Part shown: one piece after another, positions 62,437 to 64,000 of the stretch
How positions within the stretch are numbered: position 1 is the first letter of the stretch
Layout: each line of letters starts with the position of its first letter
DNA from: Coprobacillaceae bacterium UN01-12pH3A
GTDB lineage: Bacteria > Bacillota_I > Bacilli_A > Erysipelotrichales > Coprobacillaceae
Reading direction: 5' to 3'
Assembly (NCBI GenBank): GCA_027676805.1
Contig: JAQENU010000009.1
Location: 1-64,000, forward strand
Length of the DNA stretch: 64,000 nt
Notes under the pieces: generated by a model
What the model saw: the letters and a program-made list of their open reading frames with translations, nothing else
Databases searched by the model: none
What the model was told of the DNA's origin: nothing
Translations under genes and position numbers: made by a program

Positions 62437-64000
62437 ATGGAAATCGTGATCGGAAAACAATGGAAAGAAAAAACAGACTATTATATTAAAGAAAGCTTAT
62501 CAAAGCCATCTGTTTGGCTGGTGGATGTTGCAGTCAAGGAAGAGTATGAAAGGATGCTGCTGGAAGCCAGTGAAAACAAAGCCATCCTGCTGCAACGCGT
62601 AATGACTTTTGATGAATTTTATAATGACTTGCTTTTTTCACAGCAGTTTTTTAAACGTCAGGCTATAAGCCCTATTCAGTCCTTATTAGTGATTTATGAG
62701 ATTTTGTCGGATTATGATGGCGAAATTATTCAATGCACGGATAATGGCATTTTACAGCAGCTGCATCATGTGTTTTCTTGCTTCAAACGCTATAAAAGCA
62801 ATTTAGCGTTGCTGAAGGAAGTAGAGCTGCCGGCTTTCTCGAAGAAAAAATTGGAAGAATGCGGACAATTATATCAAAGATATTTAGCGAAACTGAAAAC
62901 ATATGGCTGGCGAATGAAGGAAGATTATGAATCGGAACCAGTTGAAATAGATAATACAATTCATTTTTATATTGATCAAATCGAAGAAGTAGATGAGCAG
63001 ATGATGAGTCTGATTCGTAAGATGACACATTGTACGATTCTATTGACTTGTGATGATCAGGAGGATGCGTATACTCATTTTATAAAAAAAGAATTGAAGA
63101 GCTGGAATACAAAAATTATTTTATTTGATGAAACGGTAAGTCCGTTTAAAGAATATCTAATACAGAGTTATCAAAATTTAAAAGCCCCTGATTATTCTGC
63201 CGATTATCCTTTGACTGGGATAAAGGCAGTTAATCAGCATACAGAGATTCAGCAGCTGGCAGTTGAAATCTATCATTTGATCGCCAGCGGTCAGGCTCAG
63301 TATTCCGACTTTGCAGTATACTGTACAAGTCAGGATTATTTTGAAAAAATAGAGGTAGTGTTTAAACTGCATCGGCTTCCTTGTTTTATTGCAAAGACGA
63401 TGCCGATTTATCAAAGCCGAATTGCTATGCTCGTAAAAAGTTTATGGCTGTATGCAAAAACTGCCGATGAAATACATTTAATAACCCTCTTTAGAAGTCA
63501 TCTTTTTAAAGGAATCTTTTTGGATTCCAGAATTGATCTTTTTGAAAAGCAGCTTAAAACAATGCGCTTTTGTGCTTTAGAAGACTATCAAGAAGCAAAA
63601 GCAAGTATCAATCAAATGGTATTAGAAATGAATTCTAAGGATTATGTCGATCAAAAGGTAAGCTGTCTAATCCAGTGGCTGGAAGAAATGGAAGTGGAAA
63701 GGGGGGCGGTTGATGAATTAGACCGTGCCTGTTTAGCTCAAACAATGGATTATTTAAAGCAGTTTGAAATACATATCAAAATGGATCAAAATGATTTTCT
63801 TGATATGTTGTCAGCACATTATACATTGCACGCTCCAAAAGTTGAGAAAACAATGGACATGATCACAGTTGCCATGAACGATGCGATAGTGACATCGGCA
63901 AAACGTATTTATATTTTAGGCTGCAACGAAAACAGTTTTCCGACTGTTGAGAGTGATAATGAATTGATTTTAAATGATGAGTGTATTGCCTGTGAAGAGG
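62437..64000 (+). CDS. addB: AddB/RexB-like helicase-nuclease subunit (3' truncated by window end)
   Basis: The frame is open from ATG 62437 (after AGGTGAT) to the window end, 521 codons so far. It has features of the AddB/RexB subunit of the AddAB double-strand-break nuclease: a helicase-like body (EIYHLIASGQAQYSDFAVYC; IYILGCNENSFPTVESDNEL), the latter matching the usual 'GLNEGxFP...' motif. The N-terminus reads IVIGKQWKEKTDYY where AddB has a Walker A GRSGSGKT, so the ATP site is missing, as in RexB. AddA would be expected downstream. Cys ligands and nuclease motifs lie outside the window. Confidence 0.8.
   Translation, partial: MEIVIGKQWKEKTDYYIKESLSKPSVWLVDVAVKEEYERMLLEASENKAILLQRVMTFDEFYNDLLFSQQFFKRQAISPIQSLLVIYEILSDYDGEIIQCTDNGILQQLHHVFSCFKRYKSNLALLKEVELPAFSKKKLEECGQLYQRYLAKLKTYGWRMKEDYESEPVEIDNTIHFYIDQIEEVDEQMMSLIRKMTHCTILLTCDDQEDAYTHFIKKELKSWNTKIILFDETVSPFKEYLIQSYQNLKAPDYSADYPLTGIKAVNQHTEIQQLAVEIYHLIASGQAQYSDFAVYCTSQDYFEKIEVVFKLHRLPCFIAKTMPIYQSRIAMLVKSLWLYAKTADEIHLITLFRSHLFKGIFLDSRIDLFEKQLKTMRFCALEDYQEAKASINQMVLEMNSKDYVDQKVSCLIQWLEEMEVERGAVDELDRACLAQTMDYLKQFEIHIKMDQNDFLDMLSAHYTLHAPKVEKTMDMITVAMNDAIVTSAKRIYILGCNENSFPTVESDNELILNDECIACEE

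Overview
The window is a piece of a low-GC Gram-positive (Firmicutes) chromosome. AT-rich spacers, strong AGGAGG ribosome sites and tight hairpin terminators at many gene ends all point that way. The organism is probably an anaerobe: it has a class III (glycyl-radical) ribonucleotide reductase and short anaerobe-type aconitase and isocitrate dehydrogenase. The overall gene complement resembles gut Erysipelotrichales, but this placement is inferred from gene content, not from a marker gene. No rRNA, tRNA or CRISPR array was found.

Layout. Positions 1-3158 are the right end of a prophage: tail fibre/baseplate C-terminus, small accessory genes, holin and a GH25-LysM endolysin. An IS1182-like element (3170-5014) with a frameshifted transposase follows directly. 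It is inserted against the stop codon of a GH1 6-phospho-beta-glucosidase, which is divergent from an RpiR regulator across a perfect 14-bp inverted repeat. From 7.4 to 14.2 kb lie TfoX-C, topoisomerase III, small unknowns, an ABC-F ATPase and a PadR/HAAS-DUF4097 pair. Positions 14.5-18.1 kb hold an aconitase-isocitrate dehydrogenase-GntR operon with a perfect palindrome at its promoter. Positions 18.1-32.4 kb are mostly housekeeping and catabolic genes: a phosphoesterase, CBS-type pyrophosphatase, PocR-AraC/MFS, HAD, hisC, a RelA/SpoT synthetase, M42 peptidase and an aldolase-like lyase. Positions 32.5-43.9 kb hold pth-mfd, mgtE, YitT, an LCP protein, YigZ, DegV, DUF1003 and an aminotransferase.

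Positions 43.9-47.5 kb form a compact anaerobic dNTP module. A MarR repressor domain is fused to the NrdG activase, and the following NrdD carries a C-terminal glutaredoxin-like domain. Two MarR-type operators overlap the promoter. Next come a second GH25-LysM lysin away from any phage genes, a second GH1 gene with a frameshifted RpiR gene, a GIY-YIG/DUF4357-type protein, a cold-shock gene with a terminator-like leader, a CarD protein, a nucleoside phosphorylase, a MATE exporter and an MBL hydrolase. A third GH1 gene (57198-58634) has glutamine in place of the acid/base glutamate, as in plant myrosinases. The window ends with YaaA, a nucleoid-associated protein, a VOC protein, YtaF and the start of an AddB/RexB-like nuclease subunit.

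Three reading frames are broken or ambiguous at short A-runs (holin start, transposase, RpiR). These could be genuine decay or homopolymer sequencing errors.
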